A model generated the notes under the pieces. It was not told where the DNA came from. It made no database searches and saw nothing but the letters and a program-made list of their open reading frames with translations. From Metopolophium dirhodum (taxonomy: Eukaryota > Arthropoda > Insecta > Hemiptera > Aphididae), in NCBI RefSeq assembly GCF_019925205.1, contig NC_083565.1, positions 34,996,241 through 35,060,240 on the forward strand: 64,000 nt of DNA, written 5' to 3'. The translations under genes and the position numbers were made by a program. Shown here piece by piece: positions 12,124 to 23,697 of this stretch; the stretch's first letter is position 1; each line of letters begins with the position of its first letter.

Positions 12124-12671
12124 GGGGGGCCTCGCTATGGTCATTATTTAAGGGGCAACATTTAGGCAATTTCTAATCTTGTCATTGCCCCCTAAATCTA
12201 TTTGTTAGTAGTTGTTAATGATAATTAGTGTGAGTGAAAATAAATGCGAGTATCCTCTTTCGTACGCGCATGCACATGTCAATACGTCGATAACCATATA
12301 AATTTCACACAAATTATACAAAAACATACATTGGTTTTGACAAAATTAAAGTTATTTAACGTTGTCTGATTTTGATTCTGAAAAAATATTTGAATTCAGC
12401 AGAAAATTTCTGTAGATCGTACGAAACATTTTCCGTTTTCAATATTGATTTTAATTTTAATTATGGTTCGAAAAAGTTCATATTTTTTAAGTTTTCAGTT
12501 CTCAATAATATAAAATTTTGTTTTTACAAAGTGCTTCGTAGGACCTACAGACAATTTACTGGGGAGTTGAAATTTTTTTTCAGAATCAAAATCGGACAAC
12601 TTAACTAACTTTAATTTTGTCAATACTTTAGGGCTTCTCAGCCAAAATTGACGGCAGTAGCGAGGCCCCTT
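12124..12671. mobile_element. Foldback or MITE-like element with an imperfect inner palindrome
   Basis: The outer ends are inverted: GGGGCCTCGCTATGG at about 12126 and CAGTAGCGAGGCCCC at about 12655. Inside, a long imperfect inverted repeat has arms at about 12335-12430 and 12530-12630 (GTCTGATTTTGATTCTGAAA against TTTTCAGAATCAAAATCGGA), so most of 12335-12630 could fold on itself. No clear target duplication was found. The left interior is related to 30518-30640. The 78-codon frame inside the palindrome is probably fortuitous. Confidence 0.6.
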
Positions 12672-13353
12672 AAGTTTTTAGGTTTGTGATATTTCTGCGA
12701 CAGGTAACCCGGAGGTGAAATTCGACGGGGCAACCAGGAATTTGGTGTTGTATACTTGTATGGGGGTATTATAATGGCCCTTGTGGAGTTTAACCTCATT
12801 CGGACTTTGTTTGCCCATACTATGGCCCCAAATCAGTAAATCAGTGAATCAGCTGCAGATCAGTAAATTAGACCGACCCAAGTCCAAGCTATTTATGTTA
12901 ATGTTGGTAGGTACACAAAAATTGATATTTTTTGTGTAACAGGTATTATAGGAGTGATTCCCCTTGGCTAGATTACAATTAAACCTGTATAAACTTAATA
13001 TAATATAATTTATATGAATGCGTGGTACTGGTACATTATAATGTTATGAGTTCTAAATATACAGAATTATTATTTACGACATTGTAATACACGGGCTTCA
13101 ATAATAGAAATTAAATTAGCCTATTTAGAGTCCATATTTTGATTTCCATATTACATATGTGAATCATATTCTTAGCCCCAACATATTATACATTTATACT
13201 TATACTAGCTACACTGTAGGACGTAGGTCGTAGGTACACTATATTGTTGTGGATCCGAAAATCGTAGTACTCACATGCACGAATAAGAGTAAAATATCAT
13301 CTATGTGAAATAGTTTATATTTGTATGGTTGCTATAATGCTGTTTTAATTTTA
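12672..13353. other. Non-coding stretch, unidentified
   Basis: The first 200 bases are moderately GC-rich, and the rest is AT-rich. No open frame, splice pattern or transposon end was convincing. Confidence 0.35.
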
Positions 13354-15110
13354 GATTCTGAGTGAAACGATGAATGTATTGATTTTACAATGATGTGTGT
13401 TTTTTTTTTTATTTTTTTTTTTATTTTTTTATTTTTTTTTATTTTTTTTTTATTTTTGTGTCTGTGTACACGATAAGTAGTCGAAATAATGCTTCGATTT
13501 TCGACTTCAGTATCTTGTTCGATGGGAAAGTGAATATCGTTGGTGCATTGGGGAGGTCAAAATTTTAATTTCCCAGTTGTTTTCAAAAGCGATGTGAAAA
13601 ACAAAAGAAAAATTAAGGAAAAACGGGAATTTTTACGCAAAATCGATTTTTAACAAAATCGATTTTGGTTATTGGTGTAACTCTAAAACAAATGACCGTA
13701 GATGCATGAAATTTTCACTGGTTGTTTATATTTGCATTTTCTATACACAATACAATTTTGAAAATAATTTGACTTTTTTTGAACTGTTTACGGACATTGT
13801 CAGTTTTCAGTTTTTTTAAATTTTTTTTCTATAAATATCAATAAAATTTTATTTGTTGGGTAAAAAAGCTTGAAAATTTAATAGAAGGCTCCTAGGTTAT
13901 TGTTTCAAAGGCAGATGAAAAAAATTAAAAATCCTTAGTCACAGTTTTTTTTTTATACACGTTTAAAGTTCAAATCTTGAAAAAATACGGAAAAATCACG
14001 AATATTTGCAAATTATTTTGAGTTAGAAATTCATAAAAAATTTTCTTTTTAAATCTAAGATTTTAAAATCTAATACAAGATTCTTCATAAGTTTGTCTAA
14101 CTTTATCAAAAAAAAAATTTCTACAAGAAAGTCAAATTAAATTTTTATGAGCGTTTTAAATTCATATTTTTACAACATTAGATATTCACTCGATTTCTCA
14201 TGTACCGATTTCCTTATTTTCTTGTAATTCAAAAACGAATAACTGTAGATACATGAAAATTTCACTGAATGTTTATATTAGCATTTCCTATACACCATAC
14301 AATTTTGAAAATATTTTGACACTTTTTGAGCTGTTTACGGGCATTTTCAGTTTTCAATTTTTTTAGTTTTTTTTTCTATAAATATCAATAAAGTTTTATC
14401 TGTTGGGCCAAAAAGTGTAAAAATTTAATACAAGACTCCTGATATATTTTTACAATAGCAGTTGAAAAATATTGAAAATACATAGGCACAGTTTTTTTTT
14501 ATAAGCATTTAAAGATCAAATTTGGACAGAATTTATCAAAATCTCGAAAATTATCAACCATTGTAATTAATAAATTATAAAATGTTCAGTTTTTATAGCT
14601 AAGGATTGAAAATTTAAAACAAGATTCCATGTAAATAGATAATTCGGTTACCAAAAAATCTAAAAAATACACAAGCACAGTTTATTTGTATAGTCATTTT
14701 AAGTTCAAATTTGGACGAAATTACATAAAAACCTAGAATAACTATTTTAGTTATTTTGTTGTGATTGTATAATATTATTCGTGGGCACTTTAAACTTCTA
14801 ATTTGTAATATTTTCATCGATATATTATGATGATAGTATCACGGTTTGTTGTTGATGTATAACGCGTTATATGTACCTAATGGATATTGTGATATGATTA
14901 ATTTGGAATTTATTATAGGTCAATTTTTTTTTTAATACCATAGATAAGTGTATAATATGTCTTATACCTAGACTGACATATCGTCTCCACTCAGAATCGT
15001 TTTTCTTATACAATGATATATCATTGAATTCAAATTTAATACCATCCATTATACAGTGACCCACTTGTAACCTACAGTACAGCAGAGCGACATCCACTTG
15101 CCCACCTTTT
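13354..15110 (+). repeat. Long AT-rich dispersed repeat with internal subunits of about 545 bp
   Basis: It begins with GATTCTGAGTGAAACGATGA and closes with the inverted CTCCACTCAGAATCG near 14987, followed by the CCATCCATTATACAGTG module to 15110. Inside, two diverged subunits (starting about 13690 and 14240) share the order GTAGATGCATGAAA-like, TTTACGG-CATT, TCTATAAATATCAATAAA, GTTGGG-AAAAAG and AAGTTCAAAT-like blocks. T-rich low complexity occupies 13397-13455. Related copies occur at 10900, 16340, 26430 and 32640. No protein-coding capacity is seen. It resembles a non-autonomous element with inverted ends, but no target duplication was found. Confidence 0.7.
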
Positions 15111-16339
15111 TTAAGTATTAAATGGACATATTTTGTAAATAATTAAGTATACAATTTAAGTATAAGTTAATTAATTAATAGTATCTAGATAAAATAGGTT
15201 AAAGAAAACTGTAAACAGTTTTAACTGATAATATAGATAGTACAACTTTTTTTGATAAGAAATAAATAAGTACATATTTTAATATTCTATTACATAGCTA
15301 GGTAGCTATATAGATATAAAACATAACGAAGTTACTTGTTACGAATTTGATGTATTGTCGTCATCCACCACATTCTTTTCTTTGGACTTCTGACATTTTT
15401 TAAATATTTACCACACATAACAATAAATGCGAAGAACAAACTAGTATTTTCTCGTTGTCACTTATCATTAGTGCTCGGCTTGGCAAATTTAAGTAGGGGG
15501 ACTGTTTACTTTTCAAAAAAGAGAGACCCATCACTTGGTAAACGTTATTGAGCCACGGAGGCTATGCCCCCACACCCCCTAATACCCTTTTTAAATAATA
15601 TGAAAAATATTTATAAATTATCATTTAAAAAAAAAAACAAGTTATTATAAGACATAGGTAATATAACTCTATAATATTTCATATTATATTTATAAATAAT
15701 AAAAACTCAAAAGTATAATAAAAGTAAATTAATTAATAGTAAATAGTTTACTAATAATTAGTTAATATTAACCAATTTATAGATCTGTGTTCCGTAGTTA
15801 TGAAATAATCCGTATTCCATAAGACAAATTCTGATGGTATCTTGCGCATTTTGATAAAAATGAAGAATGATTAAGCGTCCCTTGCGTTCCCCTTAAAAAT
15901 AATAGTAGGAATATGTTATAATTTCTAAAAAAATTAGTTCGGGTACTCCATTCCCTTGCGTACTGGAGTACTACTTAGCATGGTCCAATAAATTATTGAT
16001 TAAATTCTATAAAATTATAATTTTAAATAATTAACTATTTAGTATAGGTAAGTGTTTACCACACACCGATTAGGATTTAGGACTACAAATGTCTAACTTA
16101 AATTTCACAAAAAGTAAAAATATTATAAAAATAAAATTTTAAATTATTATTAAAATGTGGCCCCCCACCACCAATATTTGCTATAACAGCCAGCTGTGGG
16201 AACAGTTTACTTGGCTACTTGTACAAGGGCTCAAGTATTGGCCTACTTGTCAAGTACATCAGTCGTGACACCCTAATCGCGCACTGGTCAAATGTACAAT
16301 TATTGGCATATTTGACAAGTAGGTATAACAATCGTGGGA
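15111..16339. other. AT-rich non-coding stretch
   Basis: No gene or RNA was identified. Small GC-rich islands at about 15480-15590 and 16155-16290 look like fragments of older elements, but I could not assign ends or family. Confidence 0.35.
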
Positions 16340-17035
16340 ATCTGGCTTTAGAAATTCCTAAAAATTTTTCTTTTTAAATCTAAGCTTTTATAATGTAATA
16401 CAAGATTCTTAATAAGGTTATCTACCTTTATGAAAAAAAAATAATGTCTACAAGTCAAATTAAATTTTTATTTTTACCCACGTAAGTAAGTTATTCTGTA
16501 ACCAAAAAATCTCAAAACTATAAAAACACTGTTTTTTTTTATGTTCAAATTTGGAGGAAATCACGTATTAAATAACCAAGAATAACGATTTAAGTTATTT
16601 TGTTGTAATTTTATAATGTTAATTATATTTACCGGCTACCGTATTAACAATAAGTAATAACAATATAAATTTAATATAAAATATGACAAACCGACAACCG
16701 TTACCGCTCAAAATCGTTTTTACTTTTTCGTAATCAATGATATTAATATACCTGTCATTGAATTCAAATTTAATTCCATCCATTACAGTGACCCACTTGT
16801 AATCGATGCTGTACAGCAGAGCAACATTTACTTTTTTTTTTGGCTCTTTTAAAAACTACTGATAGATAATTTAAAATGTTTACCTTTTGCACCAACTAGA
16901 AATACTTTTCTATTAAAAAATATGCTAATTTTTAAGATCGGAGCATTTTTAATGTCCCAAAATTTGTTGACGACAAAAAAAAAACGCACATCGTTGTAAA
17001 TACAATACATTCGTCGTTACGCTCAGAATCAAAGG
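16340..17035 (+). repeat. Shorter, rearranged copy of the AT-rich dispersed repeat
   Basis: It shares AAATTTTTCTTTTTAAATCT and CAAGATTCTTAATAAG with the copy at 13354-15110. It carries the inverted TCCATTACAGTGACCCACTT module near 16780 and ends with GTTACGCTCAGAATC at about 17014-17028. It has internal deletions relative to the long copy. Confidence 0.65.
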
Positions 17036-17119
17036 AAAAAAATAAGTGTAATAATAATATTATAATATCAATAAACAATAATATTACATTATTACGTTTT
17101 AAAGAATATTAATTATTAT

Positions 17120-18700
17120 CGGTAGCGTAATGTAGACTGCCGAGCGAACACCCGTAACTCAATAACTCATAAGACACTACTACACTAGGACCACACTACC
17201 ACAGTCCAGCAGTCCACGGTCCGCGTATCGCGATCGACGCCGCCGCCGATATTATCAGCTGCACACAACAGCTGATCGACTTTGTCTTTCCCTCCGCGAT
17301 GTCTGACAAATTACAAAATTACGATTACCGGATTACCGCACCGACACCGTCCGCTTGACCGACTCAAGTGTCACACTCGACAGTCACATACAATATAGGT
17401 GTTTAGAATAAAGATAAGACCAGTCGTCGGTCGAGTTGTACTTGAGTACTCGTCGAGTGTCGTCACTCGTCGATTCTACCGATACCGTTCGTCGTATCAG
17501 TCCGCACTCGTATCTCTGAGAAGTGTGAAGCGGCAGTAACATAATATTATTATTATTATTACTGCTTTGTTGTTATGACTTAATAGTTGGTAATTATTAT
17601 TATCGCTTTAGTACTCGGTAGTTACTAGTTCGTTCGTGAGTCGTTCCGCTGAGCGTACCAGCAATAATATAATATTGTGCGCTCGTTTTAATGTGTGTTG
17701 TTATGTTATAACTCACAATAATATACAAATTATCATTATTATGGTATCGCATTTTATAGTATTAGATTGTTGTCACCGCGTACAACTAAGCTGATTATTA
17801 TTATTATTATAATTCTTAACGTCGTACCTATTATACGCGTAGTTGGGTAAAATATTATCGTCGTCTTTTGTTCGGTGCGTATCGGGTTTATAATAGTAAT
17901 AAACACATTTTTTTTTATATATTATTATATTGTATAACACGGTTTGTATCATGTGCACGTCGATACGTGTAAACAATTCGGAATGACCCGTCCGGCAGTG
18001 GGAAACAAACACCGAAGGCGGTGGGAAAATCTACGACCACGGCGGCGGTAAAGGAGGCGGTACGACGCGAATACGCGATAGCTTCGCCGACGACGACAAC
18101 GATAGCGACGGAACAACAACAACGACGACGACGACCCGGACAATGGTTTTTGTCGCGTTCCATCGTCGCGTGGGAGAGTACGTAAGAACTGAAGAGGACA
18201 ACGGCGACGATAGTCGAAGGCTGTGCGACGAATTCTTCACGACCGTCGCTCTAACACGATCGGCTGAACGTCGACGGCAGTAAATGTGACCGGTAATTAG
18301 TAATGATCGACATAATAATTAATAATCCCGTTAGGCAACATAATAATAATAATTATTATTTATAAATACGCAATAGGTAGGTTAGGCATCCGAGTGTTGG
18401 TTGGTCGATACAAATGATACCTGAATAGACCCAGTAGTTAAGTTAAATATAGAAATTTCATAAGGAAATTGGGGCAGAGGTGGTCCAAATCATGGTCAAA
18501 TGTCATGTTATGGTAATTATACGGTAACCATGGCCCAAATTGCAAGTGATCAGACGGCGTTTGATGAGACGTAAAGTACAGACGACAGTTGGTGACTTGA
18601 CAAGTTTCAATGGGACCTATAGGATCGATTGAACGTCGGTAGTCGGCCGTCCATATCCCAGCAGTATGTGCGTGATGTGTGTCCGGGCCCCGTCATTATA
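17120..18700 (+). promoter_or_regulatory. CpG-rich probable promoter and 5' leader of the FBXL20 gene
   Basis: This stretch is much richer in CG dinucleotides than anything around it (for example TCGCGATCGACGCCGCCGCC at about 17227, and 17990-18270). It is single-copy by eye and lies 2-3.5 kb upstream of the FBXL20 ATG, whose exon has a good 3' splice site (GTTAGCAG, ending 20637). That implies an upstream non-coding exon, most simply located here. An inverted CAGCTG pair lies near 17257-17275 and trinucleotide runs near 18110-18135. The exact start site and donor could not be fixed. Short minus-strand open frames here reflect high GC. Confidence 0.5.
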
Positions 18701-20637
18701 GCCCATAGGCGCAAGGACGTTATTAAATTTGTCGTACTATTTAGTAAGGCCAACAATACTCTAGTACCTACTCGGGTACTCTGGATATCTTTTGATGTAC
18801 TTTAAGGTTCAATATTCTTCTTCGACTCTTGTACAATATTATAGTTTGTCCAATTTATAGATTGACCAATCGCGCATTATTTTTTTATTCAATATTCCTT
18901 TGGTCTAGTTGGATACATACATGTGCAACAATCTTCTTCGATTACGAATCGTGCTAGTAAACCAGCTATCTATTATAATCTTGTTTAATATGTATGAACG
19001 TTTTAGTAAACATAGTTATGAGTTAAGAATATACTTATTGTTATGTGTTCTGTTACATGAATTTTTTTTCATCCACAATTATTTTAGGAATTTACATATT
19101 ATTATGATTGTTTATCACCTGAATTCGCCATTGTGCCCAACCAATAAAAAAAATGTAAACCTTAAATAAATGATCATAGATGCAGAACCTACTTCAGTAA
19201 GATAAAAAATAAAATATGAAATATTACTTATACGTTAGGTTAGGTACAGATTGACATTATTTCATGCTTTAGGTACTGAATTTAATTTCGGTCACATACT
19301 TCTTGGAATAAATTATATTAACAAAGAAGGAGAAGTACACAAAACAAATTTGTTTATTAAATACTTCATTATTTTTATGTTTGAGTTATACTGTAACAAA
19401 TTAGCTTAAAAATATAAAAGTTAACTATAACTTTTTATTGTGATGGTATAATAGTATGTATAATATTATAATAATACAACTTTGACTGGTGACTATTAAG
19501 ACAGAAAATTAAACAATGTTTAGGTAGATACAATTATTTAATGTAATGTTCACTAGTATTAAAATATTATCAAGAATAATAAGGTACTTTTATTGATTTT
19601 TAGATACTCGTCCATCAAAACGATGATTTTATCCTAAGTGATAGACATAAAATATTAATGTACTTGACCCATTCCTATAAATTCCAATACTGCTAATTAA
19701 TTAATTATTTTTATTAATAGAGCAAACAGATTATAATATAGACGGTACTGATGCACTCTAATAAAACAATACAATAGTGGCGTTGAATATTCAATATTTT
19801 GTGTGCAATTTATTTTTGCATTTCATTGTTTTTTTTGCTAATACTTATTATTAAAAACAAACCATTGGAAGTACATTAAAACATAGTTATGAACAGTTAA
19901 TTGCCGTTTTAATTGTTATCACTTATCAATAACTTAAGTATGTTTACAATAATCTATTAGATATTATTTTAGTGTTTCAAAGCAGTTAAGTAGATTATGT
20001 ATTATTAGTGCATAGGTACCTACGCAATATACATAATAATGTTCATATCATTCTTTCATTGTTTTAAACAACAATTTGTTATCTAATTTTCAGCATTTCG
20101 TATTTACCTTATAGCATAATATCAACAGTTCTATATAGGGTACTAAGGTCAGTTAGTAATCAGTATTCTGTTCGATAGCAATAGTTCATAATAAAACTGA
20201 ATAATTATATGTTCATTATTATTTTATTTGTGTACTCGAAAAAATACATAAGTAGTAGTAGGTACCCAACATTGTTCATATATTTTATAATCTGCACATT
20301 TATTATTATATTATCTCAATAGTGTCTGTAAGCGTGTGCGACTAGTTAAGGTCAATTTATTAAATCATTTTACTATATGATAGCATTTATTTTTAAATAT
20401 TTTATTACGTTTTATACTTTTATTATGTTAATTGAATGCTTGAATTTTGATAAGCCACTTAGTACATTAGATAAGTACTTATATTTACTATTGATTTAAT
20501 TTTATTATTATTATTATTATTATCCTAGTTAGGTATTATATAGTACCTAAAAAAAATTTATTTTTAAGTTCAAATGTTTTTATTTTTGGAGTTCATATAC
20601 ATTAGTTTGTTTCTCTCTATACGTTTATTGTTAGCAG
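18701..20637 (+). other. Probable 5' intron of the FBXL20 gene
   Basis: AT-rich DNA without a plausible gene or recognised transposon. It ends in a pyrimidine-rich tract and GTTAGCAG at 20630-20637, a good 3' splice site just upstream of the coding start. A short TTA/ATT microsatellite sits at about 20500-20523. Confidence 0.45.
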
Positions 20638-20661
20638 ATTGATCCTTGACAATTTATAACC

Positions 20662-23600
20662 ATGGAAACGCTTACTAGAGATGTGCCATCAAGTATGCAA
20701 CATCATAATAATTCATCTGTTTCAAATATGAAACATAGTTATGTTCAGGTACTTACATAATATTATTACAATCTTCTACTCAAATAATATTTTTATATTA
20801 TTGCATCAATTTCATGTCTGTATTTTTTTATCATGTTATCAGTTGTCCAAAACATGTTTAGATGAAGACGCTCAAATAAATAAAAAATTACCAAAAGAGC
20901 TTTTACTACGGTACAATTAAAAATTATTATTTTTTGGAATTGCTAAAACATAATAAAATACTAATAATATAATTACGTTTCAGAATATTTTCTTACCTAG
21001 ATGTTGTGTCATTATGCCGATGTGCTCAAGTATCTCGTGCTTGGAATGTATTAGCATTAGATGGAAGCAATTGGCAAAAAATTGACTTGTTTGAATTTCA
21101 GACTGATGTTGAAGTAAATATGATTTGCTTAGTTGTATAGCGTATAAGTGTTTATAAAATATATATTTTTAGGGTCCAGTAATAGAAAATATATCACGGC
21201 GGTGTGGTGGTTTCTTGCGGCAAATTAGTTTGCGTGGATGTCAATCTGTCGGGGACGGCTCTCTGAAAACTCTTGCTCAGTGTTGTAATTATATTGAATA
21301 TATAAATCTGAATGGATGTAAGAGAATTACAGATAGGTAAATTAAATTAACTAAACAGTTATATATTATATAAGGATGTTTCACTAAACATTTGTCTTTG
21401 CAGCACTAGTCAATCTTTAAGTCAATATTGTAAGAAACTATTGTCATTGGACATTGGTTCATGCTCTATGGTGACTGATTTATCTTTAAAAGCAATTTCT
21501 GATGGCTGCCCAAATTTGACCAGCGTTAATATATCTTGGTGTGATGGTATTACCGAAAACGGTAAATATTTTTACTTTGGTTCTCTTCTTATTTAATTTA
21601 TTTTGTAATTTATTCTAAAGGTGTGGAAGCCTTAGCACACGGTTGTCCAAAATTGAAATCATTTATATCCAAAGGCTGTACAAGAATGACAACACGAGCA
21701 ATCAGTTGTTTAGCACAACATTGTGTAAAATTAGAAGTTATAAATTTGCATGGCTGCAATGTAAGTATATAATGAATTGTTCAATTTACGTTTAACTCAA
21801 TTATCATTGAATTTAATTTTCTTTAGAACATTGAAGACGAAGCTGTGATAAAGTTAGCCAATAACTGTAATTCTTTGAAATATTTATGTCTTGCAAACTG
21901 TTCTTTATTAACTGATAGCTGTCTCGTTTCCTTGGCTGAACAATGTTATCAGTTAAATACCTTAGAAGTAGCTGGTTGTTCACAGTTTACCGATATAGGA
22001 TTTTTAGCATTATCAAAAGTAATAATAAATACTTTATACATTTTGTAAATATTATACATCACCAATAATTTTTAATAGACGTGTCATCTTTTGGAAAAAA
22101 TGGATTTAGAAGAATGTGTATTTATTACAGACTCGACTCTATTTCATTTAGCAATGGGATGCCCCAGACTTGAGAATTTGGTATATATTATTGATGGTTA
22201 ATTCTTCTTCAATTAATTTTAACTTAAACTAACATTTTCAATTACAGAGTTTATCACATTGTGAACTAATCACTGATGAAGGCATCAGACATCTGAGTAC
22301 TTCAACATGTGCATCCGAACATTTGGCTGTGCTTGAATTGGACAACTGTCCTCTTATTACAGATGCATCTCTAGAACACCTAATTAATTGTCACAACTTG
22401 CAAAGAATCATGTTGTACGACTGTCAACTCATTACCAGAAATGGAATAAAACGTCTTCGGGTAAGTGAAAATTTGCTAAACCTTATACTTTAGGTATTGA
22501 CTAATTTATGACAATCTCTATATCTATCTATCTATACATAAAAATGAATTGCTGTTCGTTAGTCTTGCTAAAACTCAAAAATGGCCTGACCGATATGAAT
22601 TATTTTTTTTGTTTTTTTTTTCACTTTATTCAAGGGTAATTTAAAAAGAAAAATAATAGGGAAAATCCTAAAGTAAAGCTGAAAAAAAATAATTTAAAAT
22701 TGGTAATTTAGTATAGAAATTATCTAAACTAAACTAAAACAGAATGTATGTCCAATCACGATTAATCTTAAGGAAGTTGTTGAGTACACTCCAGCGAAGG
22801 TTTCTGACACATTACATCCTGGCATATTAACCAAGATACACCAATATAACACTGGATTTTGTATTAATTAATAATTTTTTTTAAGCTATACTCTGTTCAA
22901 AATAAGACGATGACCCGGAGGCCGAGAAGTGTGTGGACGTGGGATGGAGACAGCGTCTGACTGTCACGGAACGAAAATTGGTCGCCGCCAGGTCGTTGTC
23001 TTATTTTGAACAGAGTATAGGTTATACAGCTTTACAACTTTGCTGGATGGCATATTGTATCCAATCCGCTGTAGGTTGGATTAGGTAAAAACGACAACCT
23101 TGGTGTTAGAAATTATGCACATACCTGAGTCACTGAGTCCTATAATGTATACTAATAGATAGCTGCTCTCATTATCATAAGCGAGTCTCACAGGCAACAC
23201 TTGGCAGTATGGCTATAATATAATATAATCGAATGCGTCCTGACTGACTTACTGAATGATCAACGTTAAGTGTGCACTAAGAAAGCATTTTACAAAATTT
23301 GAATTTTAAGTGGTGCTTGTTACATGTATTTTTAGATTTGGACAGCGTTATACCGAATATTAAATAACAAATTGAACAAAGTTTGAATCATGTAGAGTTG
23401 GCATTCTTAACAGCTAGTCTTAATTAAAATTCCTAAGGTTTTGAAAATATTTCAATTTTAATGTGAAAATACACAATTGATGGAACTTACATACAAATGA
23501 ACCTTTAGATTTACTATAAATAATATGTTAGTTTAATTATTTTTTTTTTTTTTGTAATATATAACTAATTCTTATATTGTTCCATTTAGACACACTCGCC

Positions 23601-23697
23601 TAACATAAATGTTCACGCCTACTTTGCGCCTGTGACACCACCGCCGTCTACTGGCAATAGTCGCCAACATTATTGTCGTTGCTGCGCCATATTGTGA
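20662..23697 (+). CDS. FBXL20: F-box/LRR-repeat protein of the FBXL20/FBXL2 type, ten coding exons
   Basis: Exons: 20662-20748, 20843-20910, 20984-21113, 21173-21336, 21404-21561, 21621-21760, 21827-22018, 22079-22180, 22248-22460, 23590-23697. All have GT/AG borders and consistent phase, giving 453 aa (human FBXL20 is about 436). An F-box lies at residues ~45-91 (LPKELLLRIFSYLDVVSLCR, then AQVSRAWNVLALDGSNW). About a dozen Cys-containing leucine-rich repeats follow from ~96 to ~415, including CHLLEKMDLEECVFITDS and LSLSHCELITDEGIRHL. The tail HAYFAPVTPPPS...CRCCAIL is characteristic of FBXL2/FBXL20. The family acts as substrate receptor of SCF (Skp1-Cul1) E3 ubiquitin ligases: the F-box binds Skp1 and the repeats bind the substrate. 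The terminal CAIL is a CaaX box, whose final Leu predicts geranylgeranylation and membrane anchoring. The ~30-residue N-terminus is less conserved. Several introns are very short, but the last (1129 bp) holds transposon insertions. The gene looks intact. Confidence 0.96.
22517..22700 (+). mobile_element. Helitron-like 5' end fragment in the last FBXL20 intron
   Basis: TCTATCTATCTATACATAAA is followed by AATGAATTGCTGTTCGTTAG and TCTTGCTAAAACTC. This matches the widespread insect Helitron 5' terminus (TC, TATA-rich run, then TTGCTGTTCGTTAGTCT...), from memory. The 3' end with a hairpin and CTRR was not found before the next repeat, so it is probably a fragment. It lies between the donor at 22461 and the acceptor at 23589 and should be removed by splicing. 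Confidence 0.6.
22886..23020. mobile_element. Small Tc1/mariner-like MITE (135 bp) in an FBXL20 intron
   Basis: The ends are inverted: TATACTCTGTTCAAAATAAG with GACGA at the left, and TCGTTGTCTTATTTTGAACA with GAGTATA at the right. The inner 80 bases are GC-rich compared with the intron. TA dinucleotides at both outer edges fit a TA target duplication, as for Tc1/mariner-type elements, though TA is too short to prove it. There is no coding capacity. As RNA it would form a strong hairpin within the intron. Confidence 0.8.
23040..23420 (+). repeat. Dispersed repeat in the last FBXL20 intron, shared with the window start and 11.5 kb
   Basis: GGTAAAAACGACAACCTTGG near 23080 matches about 11510. 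The GAATATTAAATAACAAATTG and GAACAAAGTTTGAATCATGT blocks near 23353-23392 match about 277-318. The order is the same as in the window start, so this is a dispersed element of unknown class. Confidence 0.55.

Noticed and set aside
12372..12608. 78-codon frame in the 12.1 kb element
   Set aside because: It lies in an imperfect palindrome, so the frame follows from DNA structure rather than coding selection.
17773..18240. Several overlapping minus-strand frames in the CpG-rich region
   Set aside because: Low-complexity translations in GC-rich or trinucleotide DNA, without splice structure. The region fits a promoter or leader better.
18909..19169. 86-codon plus-strand frame
   Set aside because: Hydrophobic AT-rich translation without recognisable family, inside the probable 5' intron of FBXL20.
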